From positions 1 through 52,790 of the forward strand of contig CAMDOT010000013.1 in NCBI GenBank assembly GCA_945903635.1: 52,790 nucleotides of DNA. The letters run 5' to 3'. Shown piece by piece: positions 7,967-15,413 of the stretch. Origin of the DNA: Rhizobium sp. Q54. Its GTDB lineage: Bacteria; Pseudomonadota; Alphaproteobacteria; Reyranellales; Reyranellaceae. Both the position numbers and the translations under genes were made by a program. The notes beneath the pieces were generated by a model. The model did no database searches and was not told where the DNA came from. It saw only the letters and a list, made by a program, of their open reading frames with translations. Each line of letters starts with the position of its first letter. Position 1 is the stretch's first letter.

Positions 7967-9502
7967 TCAGGTGATGGTCGGTGGTGTCCAGGTCGTCTCA
8001 TCGTCGAGCGGATAGACCGGTCGCGGCAACTTGGTCCAAGTGAAGTTCTCCAGCACCGGCGATGTCAAGCCGGGGCAGTCGACCTCGTAGATCTGGTCGG
8101 ATTTGAAGAATTCGTCGAAGCCGCCGCGGAAATGGCCGCGACTCTTGACGACGACGACCCGTGCCTGGGCGATGTCGAGGTCGAACATCTCGAACTGGCG
8201 CGGGTCCATGCACTGGCAGCGATGGCTGATGACGACGATCTGGATGCCGCCGAGGTCGAGCAATGCCGAGGGGCCCATGTCGGCCGAGACATTCTTCAGC
8301 ACGCCGCGGCGGCCGACATATTCTCCGTTCGAGAGTTTCACGACCTTGGCCTGGCTGTCGAACGGCAGGGAGAATTCCTGGTGCTCCTCGGTATTGAACG
8401 AGGCGGTGAAGATGGCGCTTTCGCCCAGCGCATGCGCCTTTGCCGCCAGTGCCGCATCGTTGAACACGCCGAAGATGACGTTTTGCGCGCCGGCGCTCTT
8501 CAGTGCGCGCAGCAGGTAGGTCGTGTTGCCCCGGCCGCCGCCGCCGGGATTGTCGGCGACGTCGGCCAGGATGATCGGCTTGCGTCGGCGGTCGCGGCCG
8601 ACCGAGGCGGCAAGCTGGACCGCGTCACCCAGTGACATCATCGCACGCTTGAAGCGCTCCTTCATGCCCCAGGCCCGCTTGGCGATGTCGAGCGAGAGGC
8701 CCGCGGCGGCCTGCCGGTTGCCGTTGCGCGCGGTGACGACGGCGGTAAGGCCGTTCTTCGGGCTGTCGCTGTAGGCGAAGCCCGCCATCACCGAGACGTT
8801 CAGGATGTCGCCGCCCACCTTGGTCTGCCCGTACTTGACGAGGTCGGCATAGGGCCCCTTGGCGGTGAGCAGCGAGATCTGCGGCGCCACGATCGGCACC
8901 TTGACCATGGTGATCGCCGTCCTGGCGCCGGCCAGGCACTCGCGCATGTGCTTGGCGGCCTCGACGCCGCGCTCATGGATGTCGTTGTGCGGGTTCTCGA
9001 GGTAGCCGACGAACACCGAGATATTGTCGATCATCTTGTGCGAGACGTTGGCATGCAGGTCGAACACGACGACCACCGGGATCTCGGGGCCGACGACCCC
9101 GCGCACGATCTCGAACAGGTCGCCGTCGGGATCGTCGGTGCCCTGGGCCAATGCCGCGCCATGGCTCGAGATAAACACTGCATCGAGCGGCAGCGCCGCT
9201 TTCAGGCCGGCCTCGATCTCGAGCAGGAAATCGCGGAAGAAGCCTTCCTCGACCGGTCCGCCCGGCTGGGCGAGCGACACGCGCAGCGGCACCGGGGTCC
9301 ATTGTCCGGTGCGGTCCATCTCGGTGAAGAATCCCGGCAGGTCCGGCATGGTGATCGACGCGCCGGAGCGGGCTTCGCTCACGATGCGGTTGCCGCGGAT
9401 GTCGACATCCTGTTCGAAATCGGCGGCCGTCGTGACGGGCGAGAAGCGGTTGCACTCGATGGCGAAGCCGAGGATGGCGATGCGCGGGTTCTCGCTGGAC
9501 AC
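7967..9502 (-). CDS. M81 family metallopeptidase (MlrC-like)
   Basis: 511 residues, typical length for the family named after microcystinase C. Conserved metal-site segments are visible: SSHGAALAQG, DPDGDLFE, VVVFDLHANVS and NPHNDIHERG. Most members are not microcystin enzymes and are found beside peptide or amino-acid transporters, as here. A GTG start at 9502 is supported by GGAGGAGACC directly upstream; the frame continues upstream into the neighbouring gene without a better start. It lies 10 bases after the D-cysteine desulfhydrase-like gene and 28 bases before the binding-protein gene, so the three probably form one operon acting on an imported peptide or amino-acid derivative. Confidence 0.88.
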   Translation of the reverse strand: MSSENPRIAILGFAIECNRFSPVTTAADFEQDVDIRGNRIVSEARSGASITMPDLPGFFTEMDRTGQWTPVPLRVSLAQPGGPVEEGFFRDFLLEIEAGLKAALPLDAVFISSHGAALAQGTDDPDGDLFEIVRGVVGPEIPVVVVFDLHANVSHKMIDNISVFVGYLENPHNDIHERGVEAAKHMRECLAGARTAITMVKVPIVAPQISLLTAKGPYADLVKYGQTKVGGDILNVSVMAGFAYSDSPKNGLTAVVTARNGNRQAAAGLSLDIAKRAWGMKERFKRAMMSLGDAVQLAASVGRDRRRKPIILADVADNPGGGGRGNTTYLLRALKSAGAQNVIFGVFNDAALAAKAHALGESAIFTASFNTEEHQEFSLPFDSQAKVVKLSNGEYVGRRGVLKNVSADMGPSALLDLGGIQIVVISHRCQCMDPRQFEMFDLDIAQARVVVVKSRGHFRGGFDEFFKSDQIYEVDCPGLTSPVLENFTWTKLPRPVYPLDDETTWTPPTIT

Positions 9503-9512
9503 GGTCTCCTCC

Positions 9513-10514
9513 TTAGGCGGCGAACGCGGGCTCGTAGGCGAAGAGCCCGGCCTGGCCGCCAGTGTGGATGAACACAATGTTCTCATCCTTGCCGAAAGTC
9601 TGCTTGCGCACGAGGTCGATCAGCCCCGACATCGCCTTGCCGGAGTAGACCGGATCGAGCAGCACGGCCTCGGTCTCGGCGAGCAGGCTCACCGCCTCCT
9701 TCATGCCGGGCGTTGGGATGCCATAGGCCTCGCCGAAATAGCTGTCGTTGGCCTCGATGCTGTCGCGGGCGATCGCGCTCTTCAGGCCGAGGAGGTTGGC
9801 CGTGGCGTCGACCAGCTTGCTGACATTGGCTTCCTGGTTGGCGCGCGGCCGTCCGACGGTGATGCCGAGCACGCGCACGCCGCTTTGCGTGGCGGCGAAT
9901 CCCGCGACCAGTCCGGCCTGGGTGCCGCTGCTGCCCGTCGCATGCACGACGCGGTCGACGCGGATGCCGAGGTCGGCCGCCTGCTGCAGGATTTCGAACG
10001 CGCAGCCGACATAGCCCAGCGCGCCAATCGCGTTCGAGCCGCCGCCGGGGATGATGTAGGGGCGTCCGCCGCTCTTTCTGACCTCTTCGGCCGCCAGTTC
10101 GGCTGCCGCCGTCATCGAACTGTCGCGAGGCACGTACTTGAGGCTGGCGCCCAGCAGGCGGTCGAGCAGCACATTGCCATTATGGCGATACGCATCGGTC
10201 GGCTGCGACACGCGCTCTTCCAGCACGAGGATGCATTTCAGGCCAAGCTTCGATGCAGCGGCGGCGGTCTGGCGTGCGTGATTGGACTGAAGTGCTCCAA
10301 GGGTGATCAGTGTGTCGGCACCCTCCTTCAACGCATCGGCCACGAGATACTCGAGCTTGCGGGTCTTGTTGCCGCCGGTGGCGAGCCCCGTGCAGTCGTC
10401 GCGCTTGATCCAGAGATTCGGCCCGCCGAGCCGGGCGCCGAGACGCGTCATCGGTTCGAGTGGCGTCGGCAGGTGACCCAGACGTACGCGGGGAAAGCGA
10501 CCCAACTGCAACAA
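9513..10514 (-). CDS. D-cysteine desulfhydrase / ACC deaminase family PLP enzyme
   Basis: 333 residues, fold-type II PLP enzyme. Lys50 in ATGGNKTRKLEYL is the PLP lysine, and GALQSNHARQ (Ser77, Asn78, His79) is the substrate-carboxylate motif of this family. The reaction is breakdown of D-cysteine or a related 3-substituted D-amino acid to pyruvate, ammonia and sulfide; ACC deaminase activity cannot be excluded by sequence. The start is unusual: TTG at 10514 with AAGGAGA eight bases upstream. The resulting N-terminus LGRFPRVRLGHLPTPLEPM matches the conserved beginning of the family, whereas the first ATG would remove it. It sits between the alpha/beta hydrolase and the M81 gene in a leftward operon. 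Confidence 0.87.
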   Translation of the reverse strand: MLQLGRFPRVRLGHLPTPLEPMTRLGARLGGPNLWIKRDDCTGLATGGNKTRKLEYLVADALKEGADTLITLGALQSNHARQTAAAASKLGLKCILVLEERVSQPTDAYRHNGNVLLDRLLGASLKYVPRDSSMTAAAELAAEEVRKSGGRPYIIPGGGSNAIGALGYVGCAFEILQQAADLGIRVDRVVHATGSSGTQAGLVAGFAATQSGVRVLGITVGRPRANQEANVSKLVDATANLLGLKSAIARDSIEANDSYFGEAYGIPTPGMKEAVSLLAETEAVLLDPVYSGKAMSGLIDLVRKQTFGKDENIVFIHTGGQAGLFAYEPAFAA

Positions 10515-10528
10515 CGTCCTGTCTCCTT

Positions 10529-11365
10529 CTAGCGTTGGCGGGCGAGAAACGCCTCGACCAGCCCATTGAACGTAGCGGCCTGCTCGAAGTATGGCGAGTG
10601 GCCGGCGTCAGCCATCAGGGCAGCTTCGCCGCAGGTCAGCGTTGCCGCAATGGCGCTTGCCAGAAAGGGCGGGAAGACCACGTCCTCGCCTCCGGCGATC
10701 AGAAGCGTGGGCACATCGAAGGTTTTGAATTCGGCCGTGCTGCGGCTTGCCGTGCGGCGGAGGCCGGCGCGCAGCTTCTCCTTGTCGAGCATGCCCGCCA
10801 TCTCGTCGATGCTGCGATAGAGAAGGTGCAGTGCGGGGGAACGCGCCGCCGCCGGGGCGCCCATCGCAGGGTGGATTCCCTTGGCGGCACCGTCCTTGAG
10901 TTTGGCCTCGGCACCCTTCAGCCACGCATCGTATTGTTTGCCGCCCGAGGGATCGCAGCCGCGGCGGTCGAGCGTGCCGGAGGTCGAACTCAGCACCAGC
11001 GCTTTTACGCGCGCTGGATGGGCGATGGCGTATTCGAGCATCGTCCAGCCACCCATCGATTGGCCGACGAGGCGCACGTCGGGGAATTTCAGATGGTCGA
11101 TCAGGGCGGCGAGGTCGCCGGCATAGTCGGCCGGATTAGGCCCGCCGGCGATGGCTGTGGAGGGCGCGAAGCCGCGATGGGCGAAAGCCACGCACGTGTA
11201 ATGCGGCGCGAAGTGCGCGACCTGCTGCCACCAGCTGAGATGATTACCGCCCAGCCCATGCGCGAACAGAAGCGCCGGCCCGCTGCCCGAGACTTCATAA
11301 TAAAGATCGCCGAACGGACGTTCGAGTCGGCCGACGATGCGCTGGGGTGCGCTGTAGGAAGTCAT
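10529..11365 (-). CDS. Alpha/beta hydrolase
   Basis: 278 residues with the full catalytic set: Ser103 in GQSMGG, an acid at about Asp228 (IAGGEDVVFPP) and His256 (DAGHSPYF), plus the oxyanion segment FAHGLGG. This is a single-domain hydrolase acting on an unknown ester, lactone or similar bond. Its ATG directly abuts a 12-bp hairpin (11366-11393) whose descending arm contains the AGAGGA ribosome site, so translation is probably coupled to the upstream gene, whose stop codon lies in the loop. It precedes the PLP enzyme by 14 bases. Confidence 0.85.
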   Translation of the reverse strand: MTSYSAPQRIVGRLERPFGDLYYEVSGSGPALLFAHGLGGNHLSWWQQVAHFAPHYTCVAFAHRGFAPSTAIAGGPNPADYAGDLAALIDHLKFPDVRLVGQSMGGWTMLEYAIAHPARVKALVLSSTSGTLDRRGCDPSGGKQYDAWLKGAEAKLKDGAAKGIHPAMGAPAAARSPALHLLYRSIDEMAGMLDKEKLRAGLRRTASRSTAEFKTFDVPTLLIAGGEDVVFPPFLASAIAATLTCGEAALMADAGHSPYFEQAATFNGLVEAFLARQR

Positions 11366-11393
11366 GGCTGGTCCTCTCAGAAGAGGACCAGCC
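11366..11393 (-). promoter_or_regulatory. Hairpin hiding the ribosome-binding site of the hydrolase gene
   Basis: Perfect 12-bp inverted repeat (11366-11377 with 11382-11393) and a 4-base loop. Read on the minus strand, the stop codon of the upstream gene spans the loop and the AGAGGA ribosome site lies in the closing arm, immediately followed by the ATG at 11365. A ribosome finishing the upstream gene would open the hairpin, the classical layout for translational coupling. It lacks a T-run, so it is not a terminator. Confidence 0.6.
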
Positions 11394-11934
11394 TAGAGCC
11401 CAGGATGCCGAGCGGCCAGCGGCCGGCAGCATAGAGACGAAACTTGCTTTCGAAGGGCGAAGCGGGCTGCCCGGCGAGACGAGCGACCGCCAGTTGGTAG
11501 ACGGCTTGTGACGCAGCACCTGCCGCGACATGGATCGAGGCGGCAGCGGCCTTGCCCATGCGGGCTGCCGCGGTCGCGGCCTTACCATGCACGAGATCGC
11601 CGGTTTCCGTCGTGAGGTCGGTGAGCGAGGACCACAGCGCGTACTCGGGATAGTGGGCTTCGGCCTCAGCGAGCAGCGTCCGTCGCAGGGACTCCTCGCG
11701 GTCCCACCATGCCGGTGTCCAGTCGGGCGCCTTCAGGAGCCGCTCGGCCTCGGGCCAGTCGCGCGCCAGGCCAATTTCCAAGGAGTCGAACCCCAGTGCC
11801 GCGCCATAGGCTACGGCATCGGTGCGGTCGCCCTCGGTGAGAGGCTCGCCCAATGCGGCGAACCACGAGGCGGCGCGAACCTCGACACGCAGCGCTTCGA
11901 GCTGCGCGCCGGGCAAGGCGGTGACTTCAGTCAC
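11377..11934 (-). CDS. Hypothetical protein, third gene of a toxin-antitoxin operon
   Basis: 185 residues, not recognised. The N-terminal half is acidic and Trp/Glu-rich (DWTPAWWDREESLRR); the middle is Ala-rich and helical (about residues 118-145, KAATAAARMGKAAAASIHVAAGAA shown here in shortened form by its ends KAAT and AAGAA); no signal peptide or clear membrane segment is present. The GTG start at 11934 overlaps the antitoxin stop by four bases (GTGA), so it is co-translated with the pair. Its stop lies in the loop of a hairpin controlling the next gene. It could be an accessory of the toxin-antitoxin module or an unrelated passenger. Confidence 0.6.
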   Translation of the reverse strand: MTEVTALPGAQLEALRVEVRAASWFAALGEPLTEGDRTDAVAYGAALGFDSLEIGLARDWPEAERLLKAPDWTPAWWDREESLRRTLLAEAEAHYPEYALWSSLTDLTTETGDLVHGKAATAAARMGKAAAASIHVAAGAASQAVYQLAVARLAGQPASPFESKFRLYAAGRWPLGILGSRLVLF

Positions 11935-12152
11935 CTAGTCGCCGAGGCCTTTCGCAACAATGCGAGGCCGCGGGCAGCCTTGTTGCGACCGCGCCCGGCC
12001 CGAATGGTGAAGCGCGCCTCGGCATCCGCTTCGGTGATGACGACTGTGGCCATTTCTTCCATGAGGCGATTGACGCTTGTGCCGCGGCGGCGCGCCAGCG
12101 ATTTGAGGCGAGCGTGCTTGTCGTTCGGCAAACGAAGGGTGAGAGCGCTCAT
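11931..12152 (-). CDS. Ribbon-helix-helix type antitoxin
   Basis: 73 residues. The N-terminus ALTLRLPNDKHARLKSLARRRGTSVNRLMEEM fits a ribbon-helix-helix (Arc/CopG-like) DNA-binding domain: a short beta strand, then two helices with the GTS turn. The C-terminus is basic. It starts four bases inside the PIN-domain toxin gene (ATGA), so it is the second gene of the pair, the reverse of the usual antitoxin-first order. Expected role: bind and block the toxin and autoregulate through the palindrome at 12578-12599. Confidence 0.7.
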   Translation of the reverse strand: MSALTLRLPNDKHARLKSLARRRGTSVNRLMEEMATVVITEADAEARFTIRAGRGRNKAARGLALLRKASATR

Positions 12153-12571
12153 TTTGCATGCTCCTTGATGAATTTCTCCGGTGTTACGACCGAGAGCTGC
12201 GGAAATCTGAGTTCCATCCTGCCGACATGGCGGACGTTCCTCGTGACGACATGGCTTGCACCGCCTGCTACGGCAAGCTCGACGAGATGATTGTCCGACT
12301 CATCGTGCAGATTTGGCCGCCAGCCGAAGTAAATGCGGGTCAATTCGCAATGCGCCAGGAAGATGTCAAAAAGCTCGTTCCGCTCGCCCGCCGACAACCG
12401 TGATCGCGCGAACAGCGACTTCCGGCCGAGAACGTCCTCGTATTCGGCCAGAAGCGCCGCCCCCATCAGCGGAACATTGCGTTCCTGAAGGCATGAAGCA
12501 ACGACGGCGCTCGACGCGCCGGTGCCGAGGCAAGCTCCGATGAAGACGTTCGTATCGACGACGATGATCAC
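12149..12571 (-). CDS. PIN-domain toxin of a type II toxin-antitoxin system
   Basis: 140 residues, PIN nuclease domain of the COG1569/TIGR00305 type. Acidic metal-binding residues are in place: Asp6 (VVDTNVF), Glu43 (LLAEYEDVL), Asp90 and Asp93 (HDESDNHLVELA). Such proteins are Mg-dependent RNases that stall growth when free of antitoxin. Translation starts at a GTG (12571) without a visible ribosome site, seven bases from a near-perfect palindrome, so the mRNA may be nearly leaderless. The toxin gene comes first in the operon, which is less common. Confidence 0.8.
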   Translation of the reverse strand: MIIVVDTNVFIGACLGTGASSAVVASCLQERNVPLMGAALLAEYEDVLGRKSLFARSRLSAGERNELFDIFLAHCELTRIYFGWRPNLHDESDNHLVELAVAGGASHVVTRNVRHVGRMELRFPQLSVVTPEKFIKEHAK

Positions 12572-12577
12572 TTCACA

Positions 12578-12599
12578 ATGGTAGCAAAATTGCCACCAT
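12578..12599. promoter_or_regulatory. Palindrome in front of the toxin-antitoxin operon
   Basis: Two 10-bp arms (ATGGTAGCAA and TTGCCACCAT) separated by AA match at 9 of 10 positions. The site lies directly before the toxin start, where an RHH antitoxin would bind to autoregulate. The function is inferred. Confidence 0.5.
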
Positions 12600-12625
12600 C
12601 GGGCGAGTCTACTTCGAGTGATCGC

Positions 12626-13330
12626 TCACGCCGCCTGCCGGATCTCCGGCAGGGTGAGGCCGTACTTGCTTGCCACCTCGGTGGCGCGCGTCACGAAGTC
12701 CTGGCGCATCTCGTCGTTGGTGCGCTGCTTGATCTTCCATTTGCGGAAGATCTCGTTGTTGCGCGACTTCGAGCCGCCGAAGAACGACGGCAGGTAGGGC
12801 CAGTATTCGTTCACCGCCGCCTGCAGCCGCTCCTTGCCGTCGGGTGTCTTCACCAGCTCGGCCGAGAAGTCCTCGCCGAACTGCGCGTGGAAGCGCTCCT
12901 CCGGCATGGTCGCGCGCGCCAGATTGCGCAGCGGATGGAAGGTGCAGTGCAGCAGGTCCTCGACCTGCAGGATCTCGGCGAGGTCGGCCAGCAGCTTGAT
13001 GGCCACGAACTCCTCCCAGGTCTTCAGCGGAAATTCGAAGATCGACAGCGGCTTCTTGCCCGTGCCCGGCACCATGCGCTCCTCGGCAATGCCGATCTGT
13101 GTGCCGAGTTGCTTGAAACGGACGTGATGGCCGTACTCTTCCATGGCCACGCGGCAGGTCAGCCACTTGGCGTAGGGCGTCGGCGCATAGGCGATGGCCG
13201 GCTCATCGAACACCTGCGCGCCGTAGAGTTCGTTGATGGCATGGCTGATCACGAGCTTTGAGACCGCCTCGCGATACTCCTCGGGCGCATTCTTCAGCTC
13301 TTCGATGGTCTTCACGACGATGTCGGTCAT
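12626..13330 (-). CDS. PaaA-like di-iron CoA-thioester oxygenase (phenylacetyl-CoA epoxidase A family)
   Basis: 234 residues, shorter than PaaA (about 310). It aligns by eye with E. coli PaaA throughout: ISHAINELYG, EEYGHH, SIFEFPLKTW, PEERFHAQF, and the C-terminal KWKIKQRTNDEMRQDFV. Expected di-iron ligands are Glu34, Glu65/His68 (ExxH), an acid near 116-119, and Glu145/His148 (ExxH). PaaA with PaaC epoxidises phenylacetyl-CoA using O2 and electrons from PaaE. Here no PaaB, PaaC or PaaD is present; the gene is followed on the same strand only by the toxin-antitoxin operon. It is the last gene after the reductase and SDR (11-base gap). An O2-dependent enzyme acting on a CoA thioester is likely; the substrate is unknown. 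Confidence 0.8.
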   Translation of the reverse strand: MTDIVVKTIEELKNAPEEYREAVSKLVISHAINELYGAQVFDEPAIAYAPTPYAKWLTCRVAMEEYGHHVRFKQLGTQIGIAEERMVPGTGKKPLSIFEFPLKTWEEFVAIKLLADLAEILQVEDLLHCTFHPLRNLARATMPEERFHAQFGEDFSAELVKTPDGKERLQAAVNEYWPYLPSFFGGSKSRNNEIFRKWKIKQRTNDEMRQDFVTRATEVASKYGLTLPEIRQAA

Positions 13331-13341
13331 GGCGGATCTCC

Positions 13342-14289
13342 TCAGACGAGGGGTTCGGTGTTGAAGGCTTCGAGATCGGTGGTCATGTCGGTGAACTGGC
13401 CGCCGAACTTGGCGGTGAGGTCCTGCGCCAGGGTCGCGGGTGTATCGACGACGAGTTTGGCCACGGGGCGCGGCTGGCTGAACAAGAAGACCTCGCGACC
13501 GCGCACGCCGAACAGCTGGCCGGTGATCGATTTTGCCGCCGGCGAGGCGAGGGAGGTCACGAGTGCGGCGACATGGTGCGCGCCGATCTTGAGCGCGCGC
13601 TCCTTGTAGATCTTCTGAGCGTCGTTGGCGGGCTGGATGATGTCCGTGACTCGTGTCTTCGCGAACGGCGCCACGGCGTTCACCGTGATGTTGGCGCGCT
13701 GCAAGTCCATGGCGCTGACCCGCGTGAGGCCGAACAGCCCGGCCTTGGCGCTGGCGTAGGCCGCCTGGCCCAGATTGCCGTAGAGCCCGGCCGACGAGAC
13801 GATGTTGACGATGCGGCCCCAGTCGTAGCCCTCTTTGCCGCCCCGCCCGGATTTGCCCTGCTCGCGCATGATGCCGGACGCCGCATTGATCAGGTAGAAG
13901 GCGGACGAGAGGTTGGTGCGGATCACGGCGTCCCAGTCGCGCGGATCGGCGCGGAAGACGAAGGCATCACGCAGGATCGCCGCATTGTTCACGATGATGT
14001 CGATGCCGCCGAACTGCTTCACCGCCATATCGACCAGTTGCTTGGCCACGCCCGGCGAGGCGACGCTCTCCGAGAATGCGAGGGCATTCTTGCCGCCTGT
14101 CTTGTCGTTGAGCGCCTTGGCTGTGTCGCGGGCGACCGCGGGATCTCCGTCGTCGCCCGAGATCGAGGCGCCGTTGTCGGCCACGATCACTTTGGCGCCT
14201 TCGGCCACGAGGGCTTCAGCGATGGCGCGCCCGATGCCGCGGCCGGCACCGGTGACGATCGCCGAGCGTCCTTCCAACTGTCCGGTCAT
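13342..14289 (-). CDS. SDR family oxidoreductase (3-hydroxyacyl-CoA dehydrogenase-like)
   Basis: 315 residues, classical short-chain dehydrogenase: TGAGRGIG cofactor motif (13-20), NNAA (101-104), catalytic Ser165/166 and Tyr178-xxx-Lys182 (YASAK). The extended loop ADNGASISGDDGD after the second strand and the C-terminal extension beyond about residue 260 recall the dehydrogenase part of multifunctional beta-oxidation enzymes, which oxidise 3-hydroxyacyl-CoA with NAD(P). Its ATG overlaps the reductase stop (ATGA), and the PaaA-like gene follows 11 bases later. A role in dehydrogenating the oxygenated acyl-CoA product is inferred from that context. Confidence 0.85.
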   Translation of the reverse strand: MTGQLEGRSAIVTGAGRGIGRAIAEALVAEGAKVIVADNGASISGDDGDPAVARDTAKALNDKTGGKNALAFSESVASPGVAKQLVDMAVKQFGGIDIIVNNAAILRDAFVFRADPRDWDAVIRTNLSSAFYLINAASGIMREQGKSGRGGKEGYDWGRIVNIVSSAGLYGNLGQAAYASAKAGLFGLTRVSAMDLQRANITVNAVAPFAKTRVTDIIQPANDAQKIYKERALKIGAHHVAALVTSLASPAAKSITGQLFGVRGREVFLFSQPRPVAKLVVDTPATLAQDLTAKFGGQFTDMTTDLEAFNTEPLV

Positions 14290-15353
14290 CGTTCCGCTCC
14301 CGTTTTCTTGTTGGCGCTGGCCATCTCGGCCGCGGTGTAGAAGGCGTCGGCGTGGATATCGATCCGCCGCATGCCGCGCTGCTCGAGCAGCCGCGTGGCG
14401 GCTTCGACCATGACCGGCGGTCCGGCGAGATAGGCCTTGCAGCCGTCGACCTCGTCGAAGTCGGCGGCGACCGCCTCATGGACCAGGCCGCAGCGCCTCG
14501 CGAGGCCATCGCCTTCGCTCAGCACCGGGATGAAGTGAAGGTTCTTGTGGCTGCCGGCCAGTTCGGCGAAATCGTCGTGCAGATAGAGGTCGCGCTCGGC
14601 GCGGACGCCGAAGTAGCAGTAGATGTGCTGCGGCAGGTTCTTCTGCAGGGCGCGCTCGACGATCGCCTTGATCGGCGCCATGCCCGAGCCGCCGGCGACG
14701 GCGATGATCGGCCCGCGATGGGTCTCGCGCAGATAAGAGGTCCCGAACGGTCCCTCGACCCGCACGCTGTCGCCAAGTCCGAGCTTCTCGGCAACATGCA
14801 GGCTGGTGGCGCCGCCTGCGGTGCGGCGGATGTGGAACTCGAGGATCGGATCGCCCGGCACGTTGGCCCCCGGCACGTTGGCCCCCGGTACGTTGGCCAT
14901 CGAATAGTCGCGGGGTGGGCAACCGTCGAATGTGACGGAGGCGAATTGGCCGGCGGAGAAGTCGAAGGGGCCGCCCGAGACAATCTCCAGCCGCACGCGC
15001 TTGATGTCGTGCGTGGCGTCGTCGAGGCCGACGACCTTGCAGGTGAGCAGTCGGCGTGGATGGACGATCAGGTCGTCCTCTTCGAGCCAGGCGACCTCGG
15101 ACTCCTCCCAGGGCACGGCGCGGCAGGCGAGGATCAGTCCGCGCGCCTTCTCTTCGTCGGACAGGGCGAACTCGGAATAGCCCTCCATCGTCACCTCGCC
15201 TTTGACGAGGTGGGATTTGCAGGCACCGCAATTGCCGGACTGGCAGCCGAACGGGTAGGAGACGCCGGCATCCAGCGCGGCTTCCAGAATGGTGGCGCCG
15301 GTCGGCACGTCGATGGTGCGGTCGGCCTGGGCGATGCGGACTTTGAAGCTCAT
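14286..15353 (-). CDS. NAD(P)H oxidoreductase with N-terminal 2Fe-2S ferredoxin domain
   Basis: 355 residues. A plant-type 2Fe-2S domain (Cys37, Cys42, Cys45 and Cys77: FGCQSGNCGAC and LACRA) is followed by an FAD-binding domain (RDYS at 148-151) and a NAD-binding domain (VAGGSGMAPIKAI). This is the electron-transfer reductase layout of multicomponent oxygenases, in the BenC order; PaaE has the opposite order. Expected role: pass electrons from NAD(P)H to the PaaA-like oxygenase encoded two genes downstream. Three tandem ANVPG units (153-167) lengthen the loop just after the FAD motif. The ATG at 15353 lies 19 bases from a palindromic operator shared with the pirin locus. Confidence 0.87.
   Translation of the reverse strand: MSFKVRIAQADRTIDVPTGATILEAALDAGVSYPFGCQSGNCGACKSHLVKGEVTMEGYSEFALSDEEKARGLILACRAVPWEESEVAWLEEDDLIVHPRRLLTCKVVGLDDATHDIKRVRLEIVSGGPFDFSAGQFASVTFDGCPPRDYSMANVPGANVPGANVPGDPILEFHIRRTAGGATSLHVAEKLGLGDSVRVEGPFGTSYLRETHRGPIIAVAGGSGMAPIKAIVERALQKNLPQHIYCYFGVRAERDLYLHDDFAELAGSHKNLHFIPVLSEGDGLARRCGLVHEAVAADFDEVDGCKAYLAGPPVMVEAATRLLEQRGMRRIDIHADAFYTAAEMASANKKTGAER
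14853..14897 (-). repeat. In-frame 15-bp tandem repeat (three ANVPG units) in the reductase gene
   Basis: Three nearly identical 15-bp units encode ANVPG-ANVPG-ANVPG immediately after the RxYS FAD motif. The perfect reading frame and nucleotide near-identity suggest recent slippage expansion. Most related reductases would have a single unit here (family knowledge). Confidence 0.8.
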
Positions 15354-15372
15354 CGGGTACTGCGCGCGAGAA

Positions 15373-15393
15373 TTTGTTTGCTCCCCAAACAAT
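15373..15393. promoter_or_regulatory. Palindromic operator, copy 2 (TTGTTTG-N5-CAAACAA)
   Basis: A perfect 7-bp inverted repeat with a 5-base spacer sits midway in the 60-bp gap between the divergent reductase operon (start 15353) and the marR-type gene (start 15414). It matches the palindrome at 5445-5465 in arms and spacer length. Position suggests MarR autoregulation plus control of the oxygenase operon. Confidence 0.7.
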
Positions 15394-15413
15394 CGCCGTT
15401 TACCACTCGTTTC

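Noticed and set aside
14352-15413. A plus-strand frame that would extend the MarR protein to 512 residues
   Set aside because: It is antisense to the reductase gene, whose 2Fe-2S and FAD motifs are clear. GC-rich DNA commonly leaves such frames open.
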